Assembly: GCA_900543885.1 (NCBI GenBank)
Contig: UQTA01000007.1
Location: 1 to 64,000 of the forward strand
DNA from: an uncultured Clostridium sp.
GTDB lineage: Bacteria; Bacillota; Clostridia; Lachnospirales; Lachnospiraceae
DNA: 64,000 nt
Reading direction: 5' to 3'
Positions 16,443-27,200 of the stretch are shown here, one piece after another. The translations under genes and the position numbers were made by a program. Positions within the stretch are counted from its first letter, which is position 1, and every line of letters starts with the position of its first letter. Under the pieces are notes generated by a model. That model made no database searches and was not told the origin of the DNA. It was given only the letters and a program-made list of their open reading frames with translations.

Positions 16443-17729
16443 TTAAGCTTCTCCTCTTGGATTTCCGCATTCACTGCAGAACTTGCCTTTATTAACCGTA
16501 CCACACACCGGACAGGTCCACTCTGCTGACGGCTTTGGTTTTCCACACTCGCTGCAGAATTTTCCTGTGTTTTCCACATGGCATGCAGGACATATCCAGG
16601 GCTGCTTTACGGACTGGGCCGGCTGAACTGCCTGAGTGCCACCATTTCCTGCGCCATAGCCCATCTGACCGCCCGGAACGCCGCCATTTCCTGTGCCATA
16701 GCCCATTTGCTGTCCCTGCTGCATCTGCCTGTTCATCTGCATCTGCTGCATATTAGCTGCAGACGCTGCACCCATAAAAGCACCTCCATTTTGCATTCCA
16801 AGGCCCATTCCCATAAATCCGGACATAGCTCCGTTTGTATTGGTACCTGCACCTTTTAATCCTTCTGCAATGGTGCTCTGTACATAACCTTCTCTTATAG
16901 ACGGATCTCCCATCATAGCACCCTTGTTGCGCATATTGATCAGTTCCTGTGATGTTTCGTCATAGGAAATGCTGGCAATTCCTACAGACTGGATCTCCAT
17001 ACCACGCAGTTCTTTCCACTGGTCATCCAATACATTGGACATATATTTTCCAAGCTCCATGCCCTTGGAAGGAACATAGGAAATACGGATTCCATCAGCT
17101 GACATCTGGTTAATAGAAGTCTGCAGTGCCTCTAAAAACTCATTTAAGTACTGCTCGTTAATATCTTCCATTTCCACTCGGTCTGCATTCTTTGGAATCA
17201 CTTCTGCATAAAATTTCAATGGATCAGTGACCTTAATAGAATAGGTTCCATGAGTCCGTAAAAACAATTCTGCGTTATAGAAATTATCAAAATAGTTAAT
17301 AGCATTTTTGGTTCCAAACTTCAGCCCCCGGATCTCCTGAAGATTAATATAATATACTTTCTGAGCTGTAGGAGCCACACCTCCAAAGCGGATCCTTCCT
17401 AACGATTCCTTTACTGCTTTCCCTAAAGACCCATTCATCAGAGAAGGCTGTGTATCCAGGCTTACCTTATAGTAGCCGGGTTCTGCTGTGTAATCCACCA
17501 CTTTTCCCCCATCTACTAAGATCATGCACTGCTCCGGATATACATGGATAATGGAACCTTCTGTTACCATGTTATCAGAGCCTTTACCATTTTCACCTGT
17601 TCCTTTTCTAAGCTGGACGCCTTTTGCAAAAACAGTCTGTGTTCCCATATTGTCCGGTTCCAGGGCCTCCAGCCACTGGTCTGACAGACCTGTACCAACT
17701 GCATGTGATGCTGCTTTAATGATTCCCAT
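16443..17729 (-). CDS. ydjI: SPFH-domain protein with C-terminal zinc ribbons, YdjI-like
   Basis: This 428-residue protein has an SPFH (Band 7-like) domain in the first 270 residues, a Gly/Met/Gln-rich stretch (about 290-365, MQQMQMNRQMQQGQQMGYG) and two zinc ribbons at the end (WICPACHVENTGKFCSECG and WTCPVCGTVNKGKFCSECG). It has no membrane helix of its own and would be recruited to the membrane by partners, as Bacillus YdjI is. Such proteins are linked to membrane-stress responses. It lies between the ABC permease and zinc-ribbon genes with almost no gap. No PspA-like gene is present in the operon, unlike Bacillus. Confidence 0.88.
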   Translation of the reverse strand: MGIIKAASHAVGTGLSDQWLEALEPDNMGTQTVFAKGVQLRKGTGENGKGSDNMVTEGSIIHVYPEQCMILVDGGKVVDYTAEPGYYKVSLDTQPSLMNGSLGKAVKESLGRIRFGGVAPTAQKVYYINLQEIRGLKFGTKNAINYFDNFYNAELFLRTHGTYSIKVTDPLKFYAEVIPKNADRVEMEDINEQYLNEFLEALQTSINQMSADGIRISYVPSKGMELGKYMSNVLDDQWKELRGMEIQSVGIASISYDETSQELINMRNKGAMMGDPSIREGYVQSTIAEGLKGAGTNTNGAMSGFMGMGLGMQNGGAFMGAASAANMQQMQMNRQMQQGQQMGYGTGNGGVPGGQMGYGAGNGGTQAVQPAQSVKQPWICPACHVENTGKFCSECGKPKPSAEWTCPVCGTVNKGKFCSECGNPRGEA

Positions 17730-18665
17730 TTATTTTTCTCCTTTTTTATTCACCCTTTTTAAGCGTGATTTTTTATGTTTTACTGGTTCTACAAAATGAA
17801 TAGCTCCTGCGATCAAAGCAATTCCCGCTGCCAACTGGAGCATAATACTAAAACCGATCCAGTATCTGATGATAAATCCATCCTGAGATATGCCAAAATA
17901 GCTTACCACATCTGCAAGGGGCGTTCCTCTGCCCGCCTGTTCCCCGATGATGGCCATAAATGTAACTGCCGGGTTAAACAAAAACAGGTAAAAGAAACCA
18001 CCGGAAGAAGCTCTGAGCCCACTATCTGCTATGGAATAGACCGTCGTCTTATTCAGGCTCATTCCTGATACGGAAAGAGCAAAGCGGTTGATAAAATAAG
18101 TTCCTGCCACTACTGCAATCAGTGTTCCATATGTGACCACAGTTGAGATAGTAGACCGCTTAAGGGCTGCTGAAAAACAGATGCCGATGCTTCCTGCAAA
18201 AAATGCCACTGTCACATAGCAAAGGATCAGTGAAAAAGCATCTGCCCATGTGATACCCCCATATACAAATACCATTGCAACTGCCGGGAAACTGGAAAGG
18301 ATCAGCAAAAGCAGTGTGCTTAAAGCACTCATCAGTTTTCCCCTTACGATCTGCCCGGCACTCATCCGGGTAGTCAGCATAAGGTCTAAGGTCTGCCGTT
18401 CCCTTTCTCCGCTGATGGAAGAAGCTGTTACTGCCGGAACAATAAACATTAAAAGTAAAAATTCCATGGATGTAACAAATTCATACAGATCCATAAAACT
18501 GCTGTACTGGATACTTGCCGTGGCCTTTACCTGCATGACTACAGAGTACATATTTAAAAGAGTCACTAAAAATAAGATCCCATTAAACAGAACAATGATA
18601 AAGGGCAGCTTCAGGCTTCGGGAACTTACACGCATTTCCCTGTTATAAACCGGATTCTGCTTCAT
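17730..18665 (-). CDS. ABC-2-type transporter permease
   Basis: This 311-residue integral membrane protein has about six hydrophobic helices (near residues 20-45, 65-90, 112-138, 146-170, 178-200 and 270-295). The SGERERQTLDLMLTTRMS segment after the second helix is the typical coupling region of ABC-2 permeases of the GldF/NatB kind. Its start lies inside the end of the ATPase gene, a 23-base overlap, which suggests translational coupling. With the ATPase and the 864-residue GldG-like protein it should form one transporter. The substrate is unknown. Confidence 0.87.
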   Translation of the reverse strand: MKQNPVYNREMRVSSRSLKLPFIIVLFNGILFLVTLLNMYSVVMQVKATASIQYSSFMDLYEFVTSMEFLLLMFIVPAVTASSISGERERQTLDLMLTTRMSAGQIVRGKLMSALSTLLLLILSSFPAVAMVFVYGGITWADAFSLILCYVTVAFFAGSIGICFSAALKRSTISTVVTYGTLIAVVAGTYFINRFALSVSGMSLNKTTVYSIADSGLRASSGGFFYLFLFNPAVTFMAIIGEQAGRGTPLADVVSYFGISQDGFIIRYWIGFSIMLQLAAGIALIAGAIHFVEPVKHKKSRLKRVNKKGEK

Positions 18666-19608
18666 AGGAAGTCACCACCCTTTCTTCTTCGTGATCTGTC
18701 AGCTGCATAAATACTGTTTCCAGACTGCCTTTTTCCCTGGTAAAACCATTGACCAGCACATCACTGTCAATGAGCTGCTGCAATAACATGGCCTCATCCT
18801 GGGCATCCCCGGCAAAGCGGACACAGATATCCTTTTCCCGCATGGAAATCGTCCTCACACATGGATGGCTCTTTAATATAGACAGTGCCTTTTCCATGTT
18901 GCTGTAAACGGAGATCACCAGCGGATTGGACGCATTGACCCTTGATAAAATATCTTCGATATTTCCCTCTAAGATCATTCTTCCCTGGTCAATAATCCCG
19001 ATATCCGTACACATTTCTGAAAGTTCTGAAAGAACATGGGAACTGATAAGGATCGTCTTTCCCGCAAATTTCAGATCTTCCAATATTTCTTTAAATTCCA
19101 CCCGGGTCCTGGGATCAAGACCGGAGGTAGGTTCGTCCAAGATCAATATCTGTGGATCGTGGATCAATGCTCTTGCCAGGCAAAGACGCTGTTTCATTCC
19201 CCTTGAAAGACCGTCTACATAAAAATCAAGCTTATCTTCCAGTCCTACCTGGTCTAATAAAGCCATATAGCGCTTTCTTGCCACCAGTCCGTCCATATGA
19301 TAACAGGAAGCAAAAAAACTCATATACTCCCCCACAGTCAGATTGTCGTATACACCAAAGAAATCCGGTACATAGCCGATGCAGGAACGCAGCTTATCCG
19401 GATCAGCTAATGCATCTTCCCCGTTAATGATCACACTTCCCTCTTCTGCTTCCAAAAGTCCGGTCATGATTTTAATAGCTGTTGTCTTTCCTGCTCCGTT
19501 GGGCCCCACAAAACCGTAAAGAGCTCCTTCTTTTACCGTCATGTTCAGGCCGCTTAAAGCATGATATTTACCATATATTTTATGGAGATTTTTTATCTTA
19601 AGCATCAT
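18643..19608 (-). CDS. ABC transporter ATP-binding protein
   Basis: This 321-residue protein shows Walker A GPNGAGKTT, signature LSRGMKQRL and Walker B LILDEPTSGLD, then a C-terminal domain of about 100 residues found in ABC-2 ATPases such as GldA, NatA and CcmA. The ATG at 19608 overlaps the stop of the upstream gene, and a second ATG follows at once. It powers the permease encoded downstream. The operon context suggests response to cell-envelope damage, for example by peptide antibiotics. Confidence 0.9.
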   Translation of the reverse strand: MMLKIKNLHKIYGKYHALSGLNMTVKEGALYGFVGPNGAGKTTAIKIMTGLLEAEEGSVIINGEDALADPDKLRSCIGYVPDFFGVYDNLTVGEYMSFFASCYHMDGLVARKRYMALLDQVGLEDKLDFYVDGLSRGMKQRLCLARALIHDPQILILDEPTSGLDPRTRVEFKEILEDLKFAGKTILISSHVLSELSEMCTDIGIIDQGRMILEGNIEDILSRVNASNPLVISVYSNMEKALSILKSHPCVRTISMREKDICVRFAGDAQDEAMLLQQLIDSDVLVNGFTREKGSLETVFMQLTDHEEERVVTSYEAESGL

Positions 19609-22199
19609 TTGCTCCTTCCTGTGACAGTTACCACCGGGAGCATAATGTTCCAGGTGTACTCTCCTGTTGTATCATATACATAACGGACAGTAATGGTATT
19701 TCCGGGAGACAAATATTTCTCCAGTTCTTCCTGTGTAAAATGCGTCTGATCTGATCTTATAAGATCATAATCCCCTGTATTATAATTATAAAAATACATG
19801 CTGCCGGAAAATGGGACTGTGTAATAATACTTCAGGCTGTCAGAGGCATCTGCCGTCAGCGGGTGGAAATCCACGGAGTCCACTTCTGTTTCATTTCCCA
19901 GATAATACTCTAAGATCACAGGAGACATTCCATACATAGTATTACGGGCTGCGTCATACTCACCAGAAAGCACATTTGGCTGCTTCTGCATGGCAGAGCG
20001 ATAGGTTTTTCCGCCTTTTTCATAATTTACTTCCAACTGCGCCGTTAAAAGAGTGCAGCCATAAGCTTCATAATCTGCCTGCTGCATAAAATCCAGATTT
20101 TCTTCTCCATCTCCAAAAGCAACCACACACGCCTGGGAATGATAACCGGAAATATAATTTTCAATATAAAACGAAAGAAGATTTGCCCGTTCTAAAGCCT
20201 GTACATAGGAGGCATCTTCCATATCTCCGCTCATATCATACAGAGAAACTCCGGTGATCTGAGATGCCAGCGCATAGCTGAAATTGGTAGCACAAAACGT
20301 CATGGGCTGATTATCTAAAGAAATCGTCTCTCCCGGTTCCATATTTCCAATGATCAGCAGCTGATTATAAAGGAGCACTGCCGCATTCTCCACTGCATAA
20401 GGATAATTATTAGTAAGAGTACCGGAAAGTTCTCCGTTAAAGGCCTGAAGCTCTCCGGAAAATCCTTCTCCAGTCTCATTATCTGTATGTGTTTCCATCT
20501 GGAAAATTTTAGAATTAAACGCCCCTGTATCTACTGCCTGGATCCAGGTTGCATCCTCCCCATACCGTATGATAACATCTGCTTTGTCTGTATCTGTAAA
20601 TTCTCCTGTTGGTGTCTGATCATAATAGGGACTTCCTGTAACCGGATACAGCCGGTACCGGGGATTTAATCCTACGGAATATGTCTTATTATAAGGTGCC
20701 CGCATGTTGATAAATGTTGTCTCCGTCTTATCAGTATCGCCGGTACTTTCAATGGTCGCATAAGTGAAGAACGGACCGGAGAAACGGGTTCCGGAACCCA
20801 TTAAGATCACCATTCCCGTAGTGCAGACAGCAAGCAGAGCCACTGATGGCTGATAATATTCCTGCAGCTTTCTCTGCTTTAAGAAAAAATAAAGACCCGG
20901 ACCTGCTAAAGCCACATAAGCTACTGCCAGTACCACATAAAAGCCGATTTTAGGAAGCTTTCGGATATTTCCTGTATTTACAAGACTCTGAACAGACCAG
21001 AACTGATTATAATTACCGCCGCCAGCATTACTGTTTAAGTTGTTGATCCGGTCTTCTCCTAAAAGAGCTGTAAGGAAATGGTCTATATAAGAACTGTCTT
21101 TGGAACAATATTCCTCCAGATCTGTAAAGTCAAAAATAGCTGCTGCTGCCATTCCATTTCCCATGGTGGTACTTGAAAGGACTGTAAAAGAATCACTGGT
21201 AAGCAGATCTGTACCGCCTTTCAGATTCACTTCCGTACAATTCAATATAAGTTCATCATCCACCCGGTCTTTGATTCCCCGGTCTGCTCCCATATGAAGA
21301 TGATACAAAGAGGCCGGCTGAACCGGATATTCCAGCAGCTGTTTGCTGAAAGCAGATAACGTTTCTTCTCCTCTGTCACCTGTTCCCAAAAGAAGGATAC
21401 CGCCTCTGTGTACCCACTCTAAAATAGCATCTGTCTGCTCCTGGGTCAGCGCCTGAGTATTAAAATCTGTGATCAGAAGTACATCCAGCTGGTCTAATCC
21501 CAGCTCCGTATCCGGAAGGTCATACACCGTCAGATCAATGGTCCTGGTGCGCAGCATACTGTAATTCACACCTACCTGGTCCAGATAGGAAAGCTTTTGG
21601 GGTGCATCACTTAACACACCAATAAACAGCTGGGCGATCTGGGTGTTCAGATCCATTTTCAGCCGCTTATTTAAAACCTGTTTTTCATTTTCATCATAAA
21701 GGCTGATGTACATCACATCGGAATGACTGCTGAGAGAAATATTTAATTTTTTCTCCAGACTTCCATTTGCTTCTATAGTCACAGGAAATTCATATCGGTA
21801 TGCATCGTATTTTACCTGGGAGCTGTTGCTGTAGCCATCATAATCCGGTTCTCTGGAAGTGACAGTAAGTACCCCGTTAAAATCTGTTTCCTGATCATTA
21901 CCCAACTGGATATCAAGAGGCAGAAAACGTCCGCTTTTCGCCACATTGTCATATCCATAGACCACATCCATTGATATCGGTCCTTCTGTTATCAGTTTTT
22001 TTGCAAACTGTGCATCTTCTGTGGAAGCTGTATCCTCCGTGTTTTCTTTCACAGACTCATAAGCCGCCCCTGGTCCATCCGCTGTCATGGCTGCCAGTCC
22101 TTCAAAACTTAGGAACACTGACAGCAGGACGGCAAAAAGGGTGCTTTTCAGCGCCCTTTTTGTATTTTTTCCAACGATTCTGTTTTTACCTGTATCCAT
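19605..22199 (-). CDS. Large exported membrane protein, GldG-like partner of the ABC system
   Basis: This 864-residue protein has an N-terminal signal/anchor (about 15-37), then an extracellular beta-rich region. Around residues 230-290 is a LLITDFNTQALTQEQ... HRGGILLLGTG segment, like the GldG/DUF4350 class-I-amidotransferase-like domain. Two membrane helices (about 428-450 and 463-482) precede a large beta-rich domain outside the membrane. Position between a two-component system and the ABC ATPase, with a four-base overlap, suggests an accessory subunit of the transporter. The exact function is unknown, and I infer GldG likeness only from layout. Confidence 0.75.
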   Translation of the reverse strand: MDTGKNRIVGKNTKRALKSTLFAVLLSVFLSFEGLAAMTADGPGAAYESVKENTEDTASTEDAQFAKKLITEGPISMDVVYGYDNVAKSGRFLPLDIQLGNDQETDFNGVLTVTSREPDYDGYSNSSQVKYDAYRYEFPVTIEANGSLEKKLNISLSSHSDVMYISLYDENEKQVLNKRLKMDLNTQIAQLFIGVLSDAPQKLSYLDQVGVNYSMLRTRTIDLTVYDLPDTELGLDQLDVLLITDFNTQALTQEQTDAILEWVHRGGILLLGTGDRGEETLSAFSKQLLEYPVQPASLYHLHMGADRGIKDRVDDELILNCTEVNLKGGTDLLTSDSFTVLSSTTMGNGMAAAAIFDFTDLEEYCSKDSSYIDHFLTALLGEDRINNLNSNAGGGNYNQFWSVQSLVNTGNIRKLPKIGFYVVLAVAYVALAGPGLYFFLKQRKLQEYYQPSVALLAVCTTGMVILMGSGTRFSGPFFTYATIESTGDTDKTETTFINMRAPYNKTYSVGLNPRYRLYPVTGSPYYDQTPTGEFTDTDKADVIIRYGEDATWIQAVDTGAFNSKIFQMETHTDNETGEGFSGELQAFNGELSGTLTNNYPYAVENAAVLLYNQLLIIGNMEPGETISLDNQPMTFCATNFSYALASQITGVSLYDMSGDMEDASYVQALERANLLSFYIENYISGYHSQACVVAFGDGEENLDFMQQADYEAYGCTLLTAQLEVNYEKGGKTYRSAMQKQPNVLSGEYDAARNTMYGMSPVILEYYLGNETEVDSVDFHPLTADASDSLKYYYTVPFSGSMYFYNYNTGDYDLIRSDQTHFTQEELEKYLSPGNTITVRYVYDTTGEYTWNIMLPVVTVTGRSK

Positions 22200-22202
22200 G
22201 GT

Positions 22203-23345
22203 CTAATCCTCATTTTTATGTTCGAAATTTTCCTTATCCACATCAAAATGAACCTGAAGTTTCACCGTAAATACGGTTCCGTTAAGGTCACTGGCTACAC
22301 TGATCGTACCTCCGTGCATATCCACGATCTCCTTGGCAATGGCAAGACCTAAACCGGTACCTCCGGTACTGCTGGAACGTGACTGTTCCACACGGTAAAA
22401 TTTATTGAAAATAAGCGGAAGTTCATCTGCAGGTATCACATAGCCGTAATTGGTGACAGAAACCGTTACTGTTTCGCTTTCTGCGTGTATCTTAACTAAA
22501 ACCCGTTTTCCATCTGCGCCGTATTTAATGGCATTTCCAATCAGGTTATCAAACAGGCGCGCAAGAAGGTTTCCGTCTGCGTTAATGATCTTGGCCGGCA
22601 CATTGCTCTGCAGATCATATGACAGTCCCTTTTCCACAAAGTTGGGATAAGCTTCCTCTACAAGCTGTCCCAACAGCTTTACAATATCAATCTGGCCCAC
22701 ATGCATGGCGATCTTGCCGTAGTTTAACTTGGTAAAACCAAACAGATCCTCGATCAGCTTTTGCAGCCTTCTTGACTTTCCATATGCGATCTCTATGTAT
22801 TTATGCTGCATATCTGCCGGTATCTGCTGATTATTCGTCAGAAGCTCCAGATATCCGATAATGGAAGTCAGAGGCGTTCTCAGATCATGAGCCACATTGG
22901 TGATCAGTTCATTTTTCGTCCGCTCAGATTCACGTTCTTTTTCCATCAGCTGTTTGATATCTGCTGCCATACGGTTTAAATTTGCCGCCATACCGGAAAA
23001 TTCATCATCACCGATCACGTCGATCGCTGTATTCAGGTCACCTTCTGAAATATTTTTCACTGCCTCAGAGATCTTGCTGATATAACGGATATAAGGTTCC
23101 TGAAGTATCATAAAAGTAACAGAAAAAAGCAGGATCCCCAGTATGAGATACAACAGGACAACTGCCGTGTGCTGCTTTTCAATGGCCTGGACCATTACAA
23201 GCATTTTTCCCCTGTTTCCCATATACCGTGCCACCATTGACAGGTTCGTAACAAGGAACACCTCTACCAGGCAGGTAATGATAGCACTGTATATGATATT
23301 TGTGATCACACGGGTGCGGTAGCGCCTGCTTACATCATTTTTCAA
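22203..23345 (-). CDS. Sensor histidine kinase, VanS-like
   Basis: This 380-residue protein has two membrane helices (about 15-37 and 58-82) with only a short outer loop, a HAMP linker, a phosphoacceptor domain (NVAHDLRTPLTSIIGYLE) and an ATPase domain with NLIGNAIKYGADG (N box) and GTGLGLAIAKEIVDMHGG (G box). The short sensor loop resembles kinases that sense envelope stress inside the membrane. The in-frame start is a TTG at 23345 overlapping the regulator stop, so translation is probably coupled. It should phosphorylate the regulator encoded just upstream. Confidence 0.9.
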   Translation of the reverse strand: MKNDVSRRYRTRVITNIIYSAIITCLVEVFLVTNLSMVARYMGNRGKMLVMVQAIEKQHTAVVLLYLILGILLFSVTFMILQEPYIRYISKISEAVKNISEGDLNTAIDVIGDDEFSGMAANLNRMAADIKQLMEKERESERTKNELITNVAHDLRTPLTSIIGYLELLTNNQQIPADMQHKYIEIAYGKSRRLQKLIEDLFGFTKLNYGKIAMHVGQIDIVKLLGQLVEEAYPNFVEKGLSYDLQSNVPAKIINADGNLLARLFDNLIGNAIKYGADGKRVLVKIHAESETVTVSVTNYGYVIPADELPLIFNKFYRVEQSRSSSTGGTGLGLAIAKEIVDMHGGTISVASDLNGTVFTVKLQVHFDVDKENFEHKNED

Positions 23346-24039
23346 TCTTGTAACCTACTCCCCACACAGTTGTGATGATCTTGTTCTGCCTGGTATCTTC
23401 TTTCATTTTTCCTCTTAAACGACGGATATGTACCATAACTGTATTATTGGCTTCGTAAACCTTCTCATTCCAGACTTTCTCAAAGATCTCATCAGTACTG
23501 AAAACCTTTCCAGGATTGGAAGCTAACAAATAAAGGATATCAAATTCAATCGGCGTTAATTTGATTTCTTCCCCATCTACCACCACTTTGTGGTTATCAC
23601 GGTTAATGCTCATTCCTTTAATGGTGATCTCATTATTAACAGGCTCTCTTGCACCGCTGTTTGGATTTAACTGGGTGTAGCGGCGCAGCTGGGATTTGAC
23701 TCTGGCCGTCAGCTCCAGCGGGTTAAATGGTTTTACCACATAGTCATCTGCACCGGTTCCAAGACCTAAGATCTTGTCTAAGTCTGTGGACTTGGCACTT
23801 AGCATAATAATGGGGATGTTATTGGTCTCACGGATCTTTCTGCACATCTCCAGTCCGTTCATACCAGGCATCATAATGTCTAACAGCACCAGATGGATAT
23901 CCTGCTTGTCCAGGATGCTAAGTCCCACCTCTGCATTTTCTGCTTTAAATACTTTATATCCATCGCTGACCAGATAGATCTCGATCAGGTCTGCGATCTC
24001 TTTTTCATCATCTACTACCAGAATATTGATATCGGGCAT
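23335..24039 (-). CDS. OmpR-family response regulator, VanR-like
   Basis: This 234-residue protein has a receiver domain (VDDEKE acidic pocket, phosphoacceptor Asp in VLLDIMMPGMNG, Lys in VVKPFNP) and a C-terminal winged helix (about 135-232, with NTVMVHIRRLRGKM as recognition helix). It is the first gene of the eight-gene minus-strand operon. GAGGAGG precedes the ATG. A TATAAT stands about 60 bases upstream (minus strand, 24098-24103) without a clear -35, which would suit self-activation. It probably controls the ABC/SPFH genes behind it. Confidence 0.92.
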   Translation of the reverse strand: MPDINILVVDDEKEIADLIEIYLVSDGYKVFKAENAEVGLSILDKQDIHLVLLDIMMPGMNGLEMCRKIRETNNIPIIMLSAKSTDLDKILGLGTGADDYVVKPFNPLELTARVKSQLRRYTQLNPNSGAREPVNNEITIKGMSINRDNHKVVVDGEEIKLTPIEFDILYLLASNPGKVFSTDEIFEKVWNEKVYEANNTVMVHIRRLRGKMKEDTRQNKIITTVWGVGYKIEK

Positions 24040-24171
24040 TTACTTGTCCTCCTCTTTGGTTCGGCACTTCACAGCCATTTGTTTTTCGTATACAGAAATT
24101 ATAACATACATCTACTGTTACTTCCTTACTTTTTTCTTGAAAAATTCTGGCTAAATTGGGTTATTTCCGGC

Positions 24172-24210
24172 AAAAAGGCCGCAGAACAATCTTTTGCCTG
24201 CGGCCTTTTT
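24172..24210 (-). terminator. Strong terminator after the giant surface-protein gene
   Basis: A 13-bp perfect stem, AAAAAGGCCGCAG with CTGCGGCCTTTTT, ends the fibre operon on the minus strand and could work both ways. It lies about 55 bases past the stop at 24264 and upstream of the VanR-like promoter. Confidence 0.85.
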
Positions 24211-24226
24211 CCCATTCTCTTTTATT

Positions 24227-24252
24227 GTTACAATTCAGCTTTGCATCTTCTG
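24227..24252. repeat. Remnant of hairpin element F
   Basis: These 26 bases match the left end of element F (44558-44583) at 23 positions. They lie between the giant gene stop and its terminator. No right arm is present. Confidence 0.55.
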
Positions 24253-24263
24253 ATGGTCTGGAT

Positions 24264-27200
24264 CTATCTTACGATCACATAATAAGGAACCGTCAGAACC
24301 GTTGTCTGAGAGGCGTCTTTTATTTCAAATAACAGACGATACGTACCTTTTTGCGCCGAACTGCTTAAGATCAGCTGTCCCGTTGGCGTTTTTGAGCTGT
24401 CGTAAGTACCTGTACCATTTCCAATGGTAAATACTCCTGATACAGAGGAAAGGAGCGCTGTGGCTTTATCACTGCCTGCAAGACCGTAATAAGGTGTAAC
24501 TGTCATGGTTCCCTGTTCTGGAATATTCTGCACCTGGATATTAACAGGACAACCTTCCGCCCAGTCTGCAAGATCCGCCACACGCATTCCGCTAATCTTT
24601 AAGGCCGGACGCTTTGCATCTGCCTTCTTAAATACAACATCCACTGAAGATCCTGCTTTTCTTCCATTCAATGGAGAAGCAGATTCAGAGGAATCTGACA
24701 GATACAGCTGTGCAGTAAAAGAATAATCCTTTTCTTCTTCCGGGAACAGATCAGATCTCATAATAATCGTCTTATTTCCACTCTGGATCGTTCCCAACGG
24801 GATAACAAAAACGCCTTTTTTTATCTGGTTAAAGGAATCTCTTGTTTCTCCTTCTTCTATGTTCAGGGATGCGTCTCCTGGAAGTTCAGCTGGATCCTTC
24901 GCTGTTAAGACCAGAGCCAATGAACGGTGTTCGCTAAAACTGTCATTTCCTTCTGAATCATTTACAGCGTAAGTAAACACAGCGGACGGATCTGCAGGCC
25001 CTTCCTGTGTCCCGGCTGCCGAAAGGCTGTATGTGGTCCTTGCCTTTAGTTCAACCGGCAAATCTACATCTGCAAATGTATTTACATTCTTACTGTCTGC
25101 AACGCCCAGCGCCAGCTGATAATCTCCCACATCTGCTTCTTTTGCTTCTGAAAAATCTACTATGAACTGATAGCGGAAGGAAACAGCGCTTGTTCCGGTT
25201 GTCACATAGCTGTATTTTTCATTTCCGCTCATTCGGGTAAATTCCTTCAGATCCACCTTTTCGGCAGTTCCATCTGACTTATAATACCAGAAATCCGTCA
25301 CCTGATTATCAGAGGATATTTCCAGCATGGTGATTGCCGTTCCCTTAGGAAATTGATCAGACACTCCACCTTTCTTCCAGGTGATAAAACGGCTGTCAAA
25401 ATTTCCTGGCACAAAATCGTGTACTACATACAAAGCTGTAAATGAAGAGTTCTGACTGATAACACTGGCTGTTCCAGCATCTGTAACATTTGTTACCTGA
25501 TAGTGTGATCCTACTGCAGTTCCCGATCCGTCTGCGCTGGCCGGTTTTACATTTCGATCCAGCTGGATCCGCCGGACTATGGTAACGTAATCATTTCCAA
25601 TGGTTACATCTACATATCTTGCAGTGGTAACATCTGTAAGTGCTTTGGAAAATTCTGCCTTAATCTCCATTTCAACAGCCTGACCTGCAGGTACAGTCCA
25701 GCTCTGGCTGCATCCTTTATCCGTAATAACAGCCTCTGTGCCATTATTTACGTTAAAATACAGCCTAAACTTACTGTTTGCATCTGCACCTGTAAAGCCA
25801 GACGGATCTGCAGTAACCAGAGATGTACCTGATGAAACAACTGCCTTCTTTATCTTTAAAACCTGGCTCTTTAACGGAGTCCAGGAAAGATCCTGCTGCT
25901 TTTCGACTCTGTTTGCTGCAGCTGCTGTATCTAAAACCACATGGATCCCTGCGCCCTGGTCTGTTGTTTTATCTTCTGTGTAAGATACAATAACACTTAC
26001 CCCTTCATTGGGATAGGAATTGGTTGTCGTAGAACCGTTGCGGACATAAGTATATCTTCCAAAAGAGCGCCAGCTGTCACGCTTTCCTGCATTGGCTGCA
26101 AAGTCATTGGCTGCATTATCATAGCCCACTGCGATTCTAAAACGATAGGCGTCACCGGTATCAACCTGGGCATTTTCTGTCGTAACAATTTTTACAGCTG
26201 TAATCCCGCTGTGATCTGATAACTGATCATCTGTATACCAGGTTACTGCATCACCTCGTATAGTCTCGGAATCCAGGTTCCCATCTTTTGTATAATACAC
26301 CTTAAATGGAATATCTGTGTTTGTCGTTCCCTGATGGATCTTTTCAACCTCCACTGCATTTAGAAGTTTCAAATTAAACTCTTTTTCCACCACAAGCGCC
26401 TGAGGATCCAGTTTAGAATCCGTGGAAACAATAGGAATGTAATAGGAAAAATCCGACGCTGCTCCGCCGTCATTACTGGAAATCGTCACATCATATTCCA
26501 GCCTGTCATCTACAGATCCCAACGTAATGGATGATACATTATCTGTTTCATTTTCTTTGTGAAGAGAAGTTTCCACATCAAGCTTGGCCTCTGCCCGCAC
26601 AATGTTCAGCTTAACCACTCCATCAGAGGAATTGTAAACTCCTATTCCCAGATTATCCGTTTTCCCCTGTGTTTCAAAATAAGAAGCCAGACTTTGTATC
26701 TGTGTACTGCTGCTGCTCTTTCTTAATGCAGCCAGAGTATTGCAGTTGACACCGATCGACATAGCTGCGCCCCAGCTGATTGCCTGGCCATCTGCCTGTA
26801 CAGCTACGCAGTTTCTGAAATCCCAGTTGATGCTCTGCATACTGGCATCAGTAGCCAGCTGTACCGTTGCTCTCACTGCCTCTGCCATATCCTGACTGCC
26901 GTTATTTTGGGCATTGATCCCCTTTACTTCAATGCACCACCAGTAAGCTGTGGTTCCGTTTACGGTGCAGGATGCATCCAGTCTTTTAACACTTGCAGCC
27001 TGCACCTTCGATTTTAATGTACCGCTATTATATATGTTGACAAATGCCTGTTCCTTTCCTGGAATACTGACCTTATCCGGCAGACAGATATAAAATTTAC
27101 CATCTCTGAAAACATGATACCCATTTACATAACCGCCTCCATTGTAGTCATGTTCTTCAGAATTTACAGTTGCCCCAAAAGTCACACTCACGCTATCCCC

